A DNA stretch of 33,470 nt from Lactobacillus corticis (GTDB taxonomy: Bacteria > Bacillota > Bacilli > Lactobacillales > Lactobacillaceae), in contig NZ_BMAY01000017.1 in assembly GCF_018327645.1 (NCBI RefSeq), forward strand, positions 1-33,470, given 5' to 3'. Below, piece by piece: positions 27,966 through 33,470 of the stretch. The position numbers and the translations under genes were made by a program. Under the pieces are notes generated by a model. It was not told the DNA's origin. It saw only the letters and a list, made by a program, of their open reading frames with translations, and made no database searches. Position 1 is the first letter of the stretch, and each line of letters opens with the position of its first letter.

Positions 27966-28013
27966 CTACCAGCCTTGCCAAAGTGCTTTTAAAGTTGAAA
28001 CTTGGTTGTTCAT
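27966..28013 (-). CDS. Tryptophan leader peptide (15 aa)
   Basis: Sequence MNNQVSTLKALWQGW then TAG. Two Trp codons in the last four positions of so short a frame is far from chance. SD AAAGGA stands about 8 nt upstream, and a consensus promoter 33-61 nt upstream. The peptide probably serves only as a sensor: ribosome stalling at the Trp codons or at the W-stop junction would change folding of the downstream leader. Confidence 0.75.
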   Translation of the reverse strand: MNNQVSTLKALWQGW

Positions 28014-28045
28014 GGTTAATTGTCCTTTCTCAAATCGTTGATCTT

Positions 28046-28074
28046 ATATTAATTAAAAATTAGGATCGTGTCAA
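28046..28074 (-). promoter_or_regulatory. Promoter of the TrpXYZ-type operon
   Basis: On the minus strand TTGACA (28069-28074) and TAATAT (28046-28051), spacing 17 bp: a near-consensus vegetative promoter. Strong initiation followed by two terminators is typical of an attenuated unit. Confidence 0.85.
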
Positions 28075-28159
28075 GCCAAAATAAAACTAAACCCAAAAAT
28101 CGAGAAAAGGTTAAGGCAGTTAAGAATTACTAAAACCAGTTAACTTTCAGCAAACGCTA

Positions 28160-28188
28160 TTTCAGTTGTGGTCAAGCTTTAATATACT
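28160..28188 (+). promoter_or_regulatory. Promoter of the 110-aa membrane protein gene
   Basis: TTTCAG (28160-28165) and TATACT (28183-28188), spacing 17 bp. GCAAACGCTATTTC (28150-28163) resembles a degenerate cre and would overlap the -35; this is weak. Confidence 0.5.
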
Positions 28189-28221
28189 AGACCATACACA
28201 TAGGTTTAAGGAGCTAATATT

Positions 28222-28554
28222 ATGAAAAAGCCACAAGGATACACAGAAGAGGCGTGGCAATTAGTATTAAAAGTTGCTAACGCTGAAGAACAAACAGCTA
28301 TTTCTCAATGGAGCCAACGCTCGCATATTTTAGGCACGATCGGATATCAGCTAACATTCTTGGCTGATATCCTATTATGGGTAGGCGTATTATGTCAAAC
28401 CTGGCTGGTAAGCCTAGTAAGCGTCGGCGGTATTTTATTAGGTCTGGGCTTAATGGCAATTAGCGTGGAATACGATGAAAAAATCAACAATCTAGCCAAT
28501 GACCTGCTGATGAATCATGGCTTAGACGAGTCAAGCCATCGTTACGCTGCTTGA
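28222..28554 (+). CDS. Small membrane protein of unknown function
   Basis: A 110-aa protein: soluble N-terminus (KKPQGYTEEAWQLVLKVANA), two closely spaced transmembrane segments (about 38-60 and 63-82), and a charged C-terminal tail rich in D, E, N and H. SD AAGGAG is 7-8 nt before the ATG. It stands alone between its own promoter and terminator. I do not recognise a family. Confidence 0.75.
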   Translation: MKKPQGYTEEAWQLVLKVANAEEQTAISQWSQRSHILGTIGYQLTFLADILLWVGVLCQTWLVSLVSVGGILLGLGLMAISVEYDEKINNLANDLLMNHGLDESSHRYAA

Positions 28555-28579
28555 AAAATATTTGATAAATGAAATAAAG

Positions 28580-28606
28580 CTTCTCCCATCTGGGAGAAGT
28601 TTTTTA
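28580..28606 (+). terminator. Terminator after the 110-aa gene
   Basis: CTTCTCCCA-TC-TGGGAGAAG followed by T6. Its arms contain CTTCTCCC and GGGAGAAG, the same octamer and complement that repeat in the RNA candidate at 32376-32810. Confidence 0.85.
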
Positions 28607-28681
28607 TTGCTGATAGCTGCATAAATAGCAGTGGCGAGATGTGTTAAAATCAAGGTAATGAAAATTCTGGGGAGGATAATT

Positions 28682-29341
28682 ATGCAAATATATTTTGTAC
28701 GTCATGGTAAAACCGAATGGAATTTAGCAAGTCGTTTTCAAGGAGGCCATGGAGATTCGCCACTTTTGCCAGAAAGCTTGAATGATATCAAAAAATTAGG
28801 GAATCATTTGCAGGGAACAAAATTTAGAGCAATTTTTTCTAGTCCGTTACAACGGGCTTTTAATACCGCTCAAGGGATCGACCAAGCAATGAATGCAAAT
28901 CTTCCGGTAATTATTGATGAACGTCTGCGGGAGTTTAATTTAGGCAAACTAGAAGGGATGAAATTTTCTGAGGCTGCCGAAAAATACCCAACCTTAATCG
29001 ATAATTTTTGGCACCACCCCGACTTATACGATCCTCAACCCATTGCTGGTGAAAGTTATCAGCAAGTGATGGCTCGGGGAGCTGATTTTGCCCGCGAGCA
29101 AGCTAAACGTTTTAATTCAGAGCAAGATAAAATTTTAGCCGTTTGTCATGGTGCTGCTTTATCTGCTATCATGGGGGGCCTCTTGGGCTATCCTTTGGCT
29201 GAGGTCCGCAAACGTGGCGGCTTAAGCAATACCAGTTTGACTATTTTAGAAACCAATGATGAAGGCAAACATTGGCATGCGGTAGTTTGGAATGAAACTG
29301 ACTTTTTAGGTCGAAAATTATCAGAGACGGACTCACTTTAA
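28682..29341 (+). CDS. Histidine phosphatase / phosphoglycerate mutase-like protein
   Basis: A 219-aa protein of the histidine phosphatase superfamily: YFVRHGKTEWN with catalytic His8, SSPLQRAFNTAQ, the REFNLGKLEGM motif, and the second His in VCHGAALSAIM. Substrate unknown; family members include phosphoglycerate mutases and small-molecule phosphatases. ATG 28682 is chosen because GGGGAGGA (28669-28676) lies 5 nt before it; the in-frame ATG 28631 reads through the likely promoter (TGTTAAAAT). Its stop overlaps the next start (TAATG). Confidence 0.9.
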   Translation: MQIYFVRHGKTEWNLASRFQGGHGDSPLLPESLNDIKKLGNHLQGTKFRAIFSSPLQRAFNTAQGIDQAMNANLPVIIDERLREFNLGKLEGMKFSEAAEKYPTLIDNFWHHPDLYDPQPIAGESYQQVMARGADFAREQAKRFNSEQDKILAVCHGAALSAIMGGLLGYPLAEVRKRGGLSNTSLTILETNDEGKHWHAVVWNETDFLGRKLSETDSL

Positions 29342-29991
29342 TGAATGAAGAAATATCAGAATTATACAATCAGGGGAAAGTAGCTCAGGCGATCCATAAA
29401 TTAGTTGCGGCTATCGATCAGCATCCCCAACAAGCAGAAAATTATCTGCAATTGGCTACTTATTTAATTGAACAAGGAGATCCAGCTAGTGCGACTGAAC
29501 TTTTAGAAAAAGGGCAAGGGCAGGTGGCTGATCCGCAAGCCTTGAGTTATGATTTAGCAATTTGCTACTATCTTGAAGGAAAATTCGACCAGGCCATGGG
29601 CTTGTTGAATGCTTTGCCAAATGATGATTTAACCCTTTATCAAAAGTCCCTGGTTTATTTAAAGCTGGGGCAAACTTCCAAAGCTTTAGCCTATGCCTTA
29701 ACCATTAAAAAAGTTGACAATCGCGTACGGGAATTATTAGGCGATATTTGGTTAGCTTTAGGGGATTTAAAGCAGGCTGATAAAATATTACAGACAATTC
29801 CGCCTGAGGCGCGTTCCAGTAAGGTCAATTTTTTGTTGGGAGTAGTGAATTTGGACCGCGACCGCGAGGCGAGTCTTTCTTACTTTGCCAAAGCTAAAAA
29901 GTTGGATCCCAAGTACTATGACCGAGCCAAAAACCAATATGGTTCAATAATGCAAATGTTGAGCAAGAAAAAGGATACAAACGATGACTGA
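29341..29991 (+). CDS. Tetratricopeptide repeat protein
   Basis: A 216-aa all-helical protein with about five TPR units (for example LYNQGKVAQAIHKLVAAIDQ, AICYYLEGKFDQAMGLLNAL, LVYLKLGQTSKALAYAL, FLLGVVNLDRDREASLSYF). Likely a protein-interaction scaffold. It overlaps the phosphatase gene by one base and recD2 by 8 nt. A TPR gene just before recD2 is a common Firmicute arrangement (recalled). Confidence 0.9.
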   Translation: MNEEISELYNQGKVAQAIHKLVAAIDQHPQQAENYLQLATYLIEQGDPASATELLEKGQGQVADPQALSYDLAICYYLEGKFDQAMGLLNALPNDDLTLYQKSLVYLKLGQTSKALAYALTIKKVDNRVRELLGDIWLALGDLKQADKILQTIPPEARSSKVNFLLGVVNLDRDREASLSYFAKAKKLDPKYYDRAKNQYGSIMQMLSKKKDTNDD

Positions 29992-32371
29992 ATTTACAGG
30001 AAAACTGCAAGGCATTATTTTCAGCAACGATCAAGAAATGTTCAAAATTATCAGTGTCGCTATTATTGGCAGTTTACCGGGATTTCACGGTGACGAAATT
30101 GTCGTAACTGGTAATTTTGGCGATCTTGTTGAGGGTGATACCTACCATTTTTCGGGTAATTTGGTAACCCATAAAAAATTTGGCTTACAGTTTAAAGCTG
30201 ATAAATATAAACAGGTGATGCCTCATGAAGAGGGGAGCTTGTTGAAATACCTCAGCAGTGATAAGTTTCCGGGAATTGGTCGTAAGGCAGCCCAAAAGAT
30301 TCTCGATACCTTGGGCTTGGATGCACTTGAGATTATTAAAGAGAATCCAAATAAAATTTCTACCCTTGATTTGTCGAAAAAACAAAAAGATGTCTTGCTC
30401 CAAGGCATCAATAAAATGGACAATTTTTCCGATGTCTTATTAAAGTTGGCCAAGTTTGGCGTGCGGAAAAATGTTGCTACGCGCCTTTATCATGAATATC
30501 AGGATCAAGCCTTAACTCAGCTGGAAAACGATCCTTACGAAATTATCTATAAAGTGAGTGGCTATGCGTTTAAGACTGCCGATAATATCGGCCAGTCGCT
30601 GCAAATTGCGGCTAACGATCCAAGACGGATAAAGGGCGCAATTTATCAAGTTTTGCTGGACAAATTACAAGGGGATGGCAATACCTACGTGCCAGCAAAA
30701 GAATTATTGCTGACTAGTCAAGAATTGCTGGGGATTAATGATTACGATCCAATCAGCGATGTTTTGCAAGGTTTAGCAGAAAGCGGAAAAATTGTCATTG
30801 AAGACATGAATGTGGCCTTGAAGCAGTTTTACGAAACCGAGAACGACATTGCAGCGATTATGAAAAAACTGGTTGACCGACCAGTTAGTCAAGATCGCTA
30901 TTCCGACTCGGAACTGGATCAAGCAATTCAGGATGCGGAAAAGTCTTTAAAAATTTCATATGATGAAACCCAAAAGCAAGCCATCAAGAATGCTTTGAAT
31001 CAACCTATTTCGATCCTGACCGGTGGCCCGGGGACCGGGAAAACCACGATCATTAATGGGATTTTACTATGTTTGCGAACTTTAGCTGATATTCCGCTAA
31101 GCAGTTTGCAAAGCGATGACCCGCCTTTTATTCTGGCTGCCCCGACGGGTAGAGCTGCCAAACATATGAGTGATATTACTGGAATCAATGCCAAAACCAT
31201 TCACCGTTTATTAGGCTTAGGAATTGGCAGCGATTCTAGTGATGATGAAGAATTAAATGAACTAAATGGCGAAATCTTGATTATTGACGAAATGTCCATG
31301 GTCGACATGTTTTTATTCAAGAAACTAATTGCCAGCATCCGCGAAACAACTCATATTCTTTTTGTGGGAGATAAAGATCAGCTTCCTTCAGTTGGAGCGG
31401 GGAATGTCTTTGCCGACCTGATTAAATCAGGAGCCTTTCCAACCACCATTTTGGAGCAAATTCACCGTCAAGGAGATGACTCAACGATTATTTCGCTGGC
31501 TCATGCGGTGAATTCAGGAAAAGATTCTGAGATAATGTTTAAGCATACTAAGAATTACTCCTTTATTAGCTGCCAGCCAAATATTGTGGATCAAGCCGTG
31601 GCGCAAATTACCCAAAAAGCTTTAAAAGCTGGTTTTAACCCAGATGATATTCAAGTCTTGGGTGCCATGTATAACGGCAGCGGCGGCATTACTAATTTGA
31701 ATAATGTGTTGCAAGAAATTATTAATCCCCGCCCAGAAAATAGTAAAGTTGTCGAAGCCCATAACGAAAAGTTTCATATTGGTGATCGAATTTTACAATT
31801 GCAGAATAATCCCGAAAAGGATATCTATAATGGGCAAATCGGCAAAATCACCGGGATTGATCTCGAAGATGGCAAGCGGGCCGTCGTGGCTAATTTTGAA
31901 GGGCGCGAGGTTAATTTTAGTTTAAATGATTTAAGCGATGTCACCCGTGCCTATGCTATCACGATTCACAAGTCGCAAGGTTCCGAGTTTCCTTTAGTCA
32001 TTTTGAATTTGACGATGCAAAATTACGTCATGCTGAAACGCAATCTTCTTTATACGGCGATTACCCGGGCGGAAAAGAATTTAGTGATGGTGGGTGACCC
32101 TAAGGCCTTTATTCAAGCTTTGAAAACTCCTGGCAATGATCGGAAGACGGGACTTAGCAAAAAGCTGCAGCAGGCTTTAGGCCTGCCAACGACGGAGCGT
32201 GAAACGGCTGAGGAAAGTCCGAAGCCGCCTAAGGCAGAATCCCAAACTGAAAAGCCGGCTGCCGATGCTAAACCGCAAGAAACGATTTTGACCAAGGAAT
32301 TAATTTACTCCGGCCAAATCGATCCAATGATTGGCATGGAGGGAATTACCCTTAAAGCCAACAAGCAATAA
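29984..32371 (+). CDS. recD2: ATP-dependent RecD2-type DNA helicase
   Basis: A 795-aa SF1B 5'-3' helicase of organisms lacking RecBC partners. Order: N-terminal OB-like domain (about 1-75), helix-hairpin-helix region (FPGIGRKAAQKILDTLG), helicase core with Walker A GGPGTGKTT (Lys353), IIDEMSMVD, QLPSVGAGNVF, and motif VI region AITIHKSQGSEFP. The C-terminal tail after about 720 is P/E/K-rich and disordered, ending GMEGITLKANKQ. Roles in repair and replication-fork processing are known for the family. A hairpin terminator follows. Confidence 0.96.
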   Translation: MTEFTGKLQGIIFSNDQEMFKIISVAIIGSLPGFHGDEIVVTGNFGDLVEGDTYHFSGNLVTHKKFGLQFKADKYKQVMPHEEGSLLKYLSSDKFPGIGRKAAQKILDTLGLDALEIIKENPNKISTLDLSKKQKDVLLQGINKMDNFSDVLLKLAKFGVRKNVATRLYHEYQDQALTQLENDPYEIIYKVSGYAFKTADNIGQSLQIAANDPRRIKGAIYQVLLDKLQGDGNTYVPAKELLLTSQELLGINDYDPISDVLQGLAESGKIVIEDMNVALKQFYETENDIAAIMKKLVDRPVSQDRYSDSELDQAIQDAEKSLKISYDETQKQAIKNALNQPISILTGGPGTGKTTIINGILLCLRTLADIPLSSLQSDDPPFILAAPTGRAAKHMSDITGINAKTIHRLLGLGIGSDSSDDEELNELNGEILIIDEMSMVDMFLFKKLIASIRETTHILFVGDKDQLPSVGAGNVFADLIKSGAFPTTILEQIHRQGDDSTIISLAHAVNSGKDSEIMFKHTKNYSFISCQPNIVDQAVAQITQKALKAGFNPDDIQVLGAMYNGSGGITNLNNVLQEIINPRPENSKVVEAHNEKFHIGDRILQLQNNPEKDIYNGQIGKITGIDLEDGKRAVVANFEGREVNFSLNDLSDVTRAYAITIHKSQGSEFPLVILNLTMQNYVMLKRNLLYTAITRAEKNLVMVGDPKAFIQALKTPGNDRKTGLSKKLQQALGLPTTERETAEESPKPPKAESQTEKPAADAKPQETILTKELIYSGQIDPMIGMEGITLKANKQ

Positions 32372-32375
32372 CAAA

Positions 32376-32413
32376 AGAAAAAAGCTAAGTCACTTGGACT
32401 TAACTTTTAATTT
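32376..32413. terminator. Bidirectional terminator between recD2 and the minus-strand RNA
   Basis: Stem AAGCTAAGTC/GACTTAACTT (32382-32391 with 32397-32406). On the plus strand it ends recD2 with TTTTAATTT. On the minus strand the stem gains a G-U pair in place of a C/A mismatch and is followed by TTTTTTCTTTTG, a better terminator. Confidence 0.75.
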
Positions 32414-32690
32414 GTGTGTATTTTGTATGGAGACTGAACAAGTGGGGAAGCACTTATTCAGTAAGAAGTTCTTAATAATTTATCTTGGGGAGAAGAAAAT
32501 ATATTTTGTGTATTAAGAGAATATTTATTCGTTGTGTGTATTACAGAGGAGAATGAGCAAGTCATTCTTATCTAATTGATTTGGCAAATTCCGGGAGAAG
32601 AATCGGCTTTTGCCATGAGATTTGTTCTTAAAAATATAGGGGAGAAGAAAATTTGATCCTGCCTTATGGGAGAAGAAATCTAACAGGATT

Positions 32691-32789
32691 TTAGCGTTTG
32701 GTAATTCTTATAGGCTTCACCTGCTTTCTGAAGAAGAGGACAGGGACAACTGCCGCTGTCGCAAATGTCAGTAACCAAATTGCTTTCAT
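32691..32789 (-). CDS. 32-aa hydrophobic peptide in the candidate regulatory RNA
   Basis: Starts MKAIWLLTFATAAVVPVLFF, then a basic tail ending RITKR. One short membrane-spanning or amphipathic helix is predicted. SD AAAGGAAG (32796-32803) is 6 nt before the ATG, and the promoter is placed to give a leader of about 21 nt. I recognise no family. Possible roles: a small membrane peptide of a dual-function RNA, or a toxin-like peptide; no function is claimed. Confidence 0.55.
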   Translation of the reverse strand: MKAIWLLTFATAAVVPVLFFRKQVKPIRITKR

Positions 32790-32816
32790 ATGGGTCTTCC
32801 TTTCTGTTCTTGATGG

Positions 32817-32845
32817 TTTATATAATACGTGGCAAATTTGATCAA
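32817..32845 (-). promoter_or_regulatory. Promoter of the minus-strand peptide/RNA unit
   Basis: On the minus strand TTGATC (32840-32845) and TATAAA (32817-32822), spacing 17 bp. Predicted start near 32810. Confidence 0.65.
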
Positions 32846-32946
32846 ACCATGCTGGATTTATAATGAAACCGTAAAGAAAAAAATGGCTTTTGTAAAATAT
32901 ATGAATTAATTGTGACCAGACTGTTGTTAAATAGTGAAAGAGGAAA

Positions 32947-33312
32947 ATGATGATTGATCTAAAAAAGGCTGTTGGACAGTGGGTTAGTGACCAGACAACT
33001 GTTATTCCGACAAATTATGGCTATGAGGTTGCGACGCATGAAATTGACGCACAAGGTGATACGGTTTACGTTTGGGTCGAAAGTGTCGAGGACGGCTGGC
33101 TGGTTAGCGATGACGGTCGGCTTTTATTTAAACTCGACCCCAGCATCGAAGATGAAGAGTTAGTTGAAACCGTTGAATTTGCTGCAATTGGGGCCGGCTA
33201 TGAGTTTAGTCAAGCTAGCGGCATGATCTCTGTAAAAGTCAGCGCGGATCAGCTTGGTCAAGCAATCATGCGACTGGCTATGCTGCAAGTTGCCCTGTCA
33301 TATCTGGGTTAA
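32947..33312 (+). CDS. DUF1828-like protein
   Basis: A 121-aa soluble acidic protein: YGYEVATHEIDAQGDTVYVW, ESVEDGWLVSDDGRLLFKLD. The W-L-V-S-D-D-G strand-turn matches my memory of DUF1828, often found in phage or accessory regions and usually followed by a second domain (DUF1829) that is absent here. SD GAGGA precedes; ATG 32947 and ATG 32950 are adjacent and cannot be separated. It has its own terminator and lies next to the right-hand IS end. Confidence 0.6.
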   Translation: MMIDLKKAVGQWVSDQTTVIPTNYGYEVATHEIDAQGDTVYVWVESVEDGWLVSDDGRLLFKLDPSIEDEELVETVEFAAIGAGYEFSQASGMISVKVSADQLGQAIMRLAMLQVALSYLG

Positions 33313-33317
33313 GATCC

Positions 33318-33353
33318 AAAAAAAGAAAGCTACCCTAGGGTAGCTTTCTTTTT
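33318..33353 (+). terminator. Terminator after the DUF1828-like gene
   Basis: A7, GAAAGCTACCC/GGGTAGCTTTC (33325-33348), T5. Symmetrical enough to work both ways. It lies 20 nt from the IS tip. Confidence 0.85.
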
Positions 33354-33373
33354 GGCTGTTGGTATTCTTTTAT

Positions 33374-33470
33374 GGCTCTATAATTTTTCCTGTTGATGGT
33401 TTATCTATATGATATCCTGTTAACAGGATTTTTTATTGCGCAAGAAAAAGAGGCCATAGCCTCTATTTCT
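33374..33470 (-). mobile_element. Terminal fragment of a second ISL3-type IS copy, opposite orientation
   Basis: Exact reverse complement of 3-99, so the same IS end faces inward from the right. The tip starts GGCTCT at 33374. The transposase would read from outside leftward into the window. The flanking 8 bp (33366-33373, TCTTTTAT) differ from those at the left (100-107, ATTAAAAA), so these are two insertions, not the two ends of one element. Confidence 0.7.

Larger units (their letters stand above)
27813..28042 (-). ncRNA. Attenuator leader of the TrpXYZ-type operon
   Basis: Read on the minus strand the leader contains: a 15-codon peptide with Trp codons (27966-28013); an 8-bp stem TCAGGTTG/CAACCTGA (27957-27964 with 27936-27943) with inner ACC/GGT; a small CAGAT/ATCTG hairpin (27916-27928); terminator 1 (27865-27894) and terminator 2 (27834-27857). 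The leader-peptide codons GGCTGGT can pair with the 5' arm ACCAGCT of terminator 1. There is no T-box sequence. This has the layout of translation-dependent attenuation, but the switching logic is not settled. Confidence 0.75.
32376..32810 (-). ncRNA. Candidate RNAIII-like regulatory RNA with repeated CUUCUCCC loops
   Basis: A minus-strand transcript of about 435 nt is predicted, from the promoter at 32817-32845 to the terminator at 32376-32391. After a 32-aa ORF come six stem-loops: ATCCTG/CAGGAT (32656-32689), TTCTT/AAGAA (32625-32649), TGGCAAA/TTTGCCA (32582-32615), AGAATGA/TCATTCT (32550-32568), TCTTAATA/TATTAAGA (32470-32518) and CTGAATAAGTG/CACTTGTTCAG (32434-32461). CTTCTCCC occurs exactly at 32668-32675, 32640-32647, 32593-32600 and 32488-32495, mostly in apical loops; CTTCCC is in the last loop. 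Such loops can pair with GGGAG-type Shine-Dalgarno sites. Hand-folded; expression unproven. Confidence 0.55.

Noticed and set aside
27813..28042. Trp T-box upstream of the transporter
   Set aside because: No T-box sequence (GGTGG...CCACG type) or stem I motifs are present, in contrast to the clear Ile T-box at 15495-15698.
28150..28163. cre site upstream of the 110-aa membrane protein
   Set aside because: Only a partial match to the cre consensus; noted in the promoter entry but not called.
32434..32690. Plus-strand reading of the motif: GGA-containing loops like a CsrA-sequestering RNA
   Set aside because: CsrA is not expected in lactobacilli. Promoter, ORF, terminator and G-U pairs all favour the minus strand.
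32680..32692. TAACAGGATTTT shared with the IS end (33421-33432)
   Set aside because: Short and AT-rich; the candidate hairpin needs only six of these bases and the rest of the IS end does not align there.

Overview
The window looks like chromosomal DNA of a low-to-moderate GC Lactobacillus sensu stricto (acidophilus/delbrueckii type). The evidence is the gene order DUF3397-mraZ-rsmH-ftsL-pbp2x-mraY-murD-murG-divIB-ftsA-ftsZ-sepF-yggT-ylmH-divIVA-(T-box)ileS, Gram-positive AAGGAGG-type ribosome sites, TTG/GTG starts, and the lactobacillal set cysteine desulfurase-DUF1831-mnmA. I cannot name the species from the sequence alone.

Layout. Positions 1-99 and 33374-33470 are a perfect 97-bp inverted repeat. 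Both look like the same (transposase 3') end of an ISL3-type insertion sequence facing inward, so the window is probably a contig broken at two IS copies. 100-1628 is a small accessory patch: a truncated secreted-type ORF, a protein built of four Sm/SH3-like repeats, a duplicated terminator, and a DUF4044 micro-gene. 1722-15495 is the division and cell-wall (dcw) cluster, headed by MraZ operator repeats at 10-bp spacing. 15496-23020 holds an Ile T-box and ileS, then a cold-shock-like protein, a Nudix hydrolase, a membrane protein, MTA/SAH nucleosidase, cysteine desulfurase, DUF1831 and mnmA (translation and sulfur/methyl metabolism). 23108-25180 holds a charged micro-protein and a solitary, cre-controlled glycerol kinase. 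25179-28074 (minus strand) is a TrpXYZ-type ABC transporter behind a leader that encodes a 15-aa peptide ending W-Q-G-W-stop and carries two tandem terminators. 28222-32371 holds a small membrane protein, a phosphoglycerate-mutase-like phosphatase, a TPR protein and recD2. 32947-33312 is a DUF1828-like gene.

The most interesting stretch is 32376-32845, between recD2 and the DUF1828-like gene. On the minus strand it has a good promoter (TTGATC-17-TATAAA), an SD, a 32-aa hydrophobic peptide ORF, and then about 300 nt of stem-loops whose loops repeatedly show CUUCUCCC, ending at a terminator with a long U-tract. In three stems a C/A mismatch on the plus strand becomes a G-U pair on the minus strand, which supports minus-strand RNA. 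The architecture resembles dual-function regulatory RNAs with C-rich anti-Shine-Dalgarno loops, such as staphylococcal RNAIII. This is inference from sequence and hand folding only.

How the genes work together. The dcw genes make lipid II (mraY, murD, murG) and build the divisome (ftsL, divIB, pbp2x, ftsA, ftsZ, sepF, divIVA). The downstream block charges tRNA-Ile, recycles methylthioadenosine and thiolates tRNA. Amino-acid supply is sensed by two RNA leaders (Ile T-box, Trp-codon leader peptide), and glpK is under carbon catabolite control.
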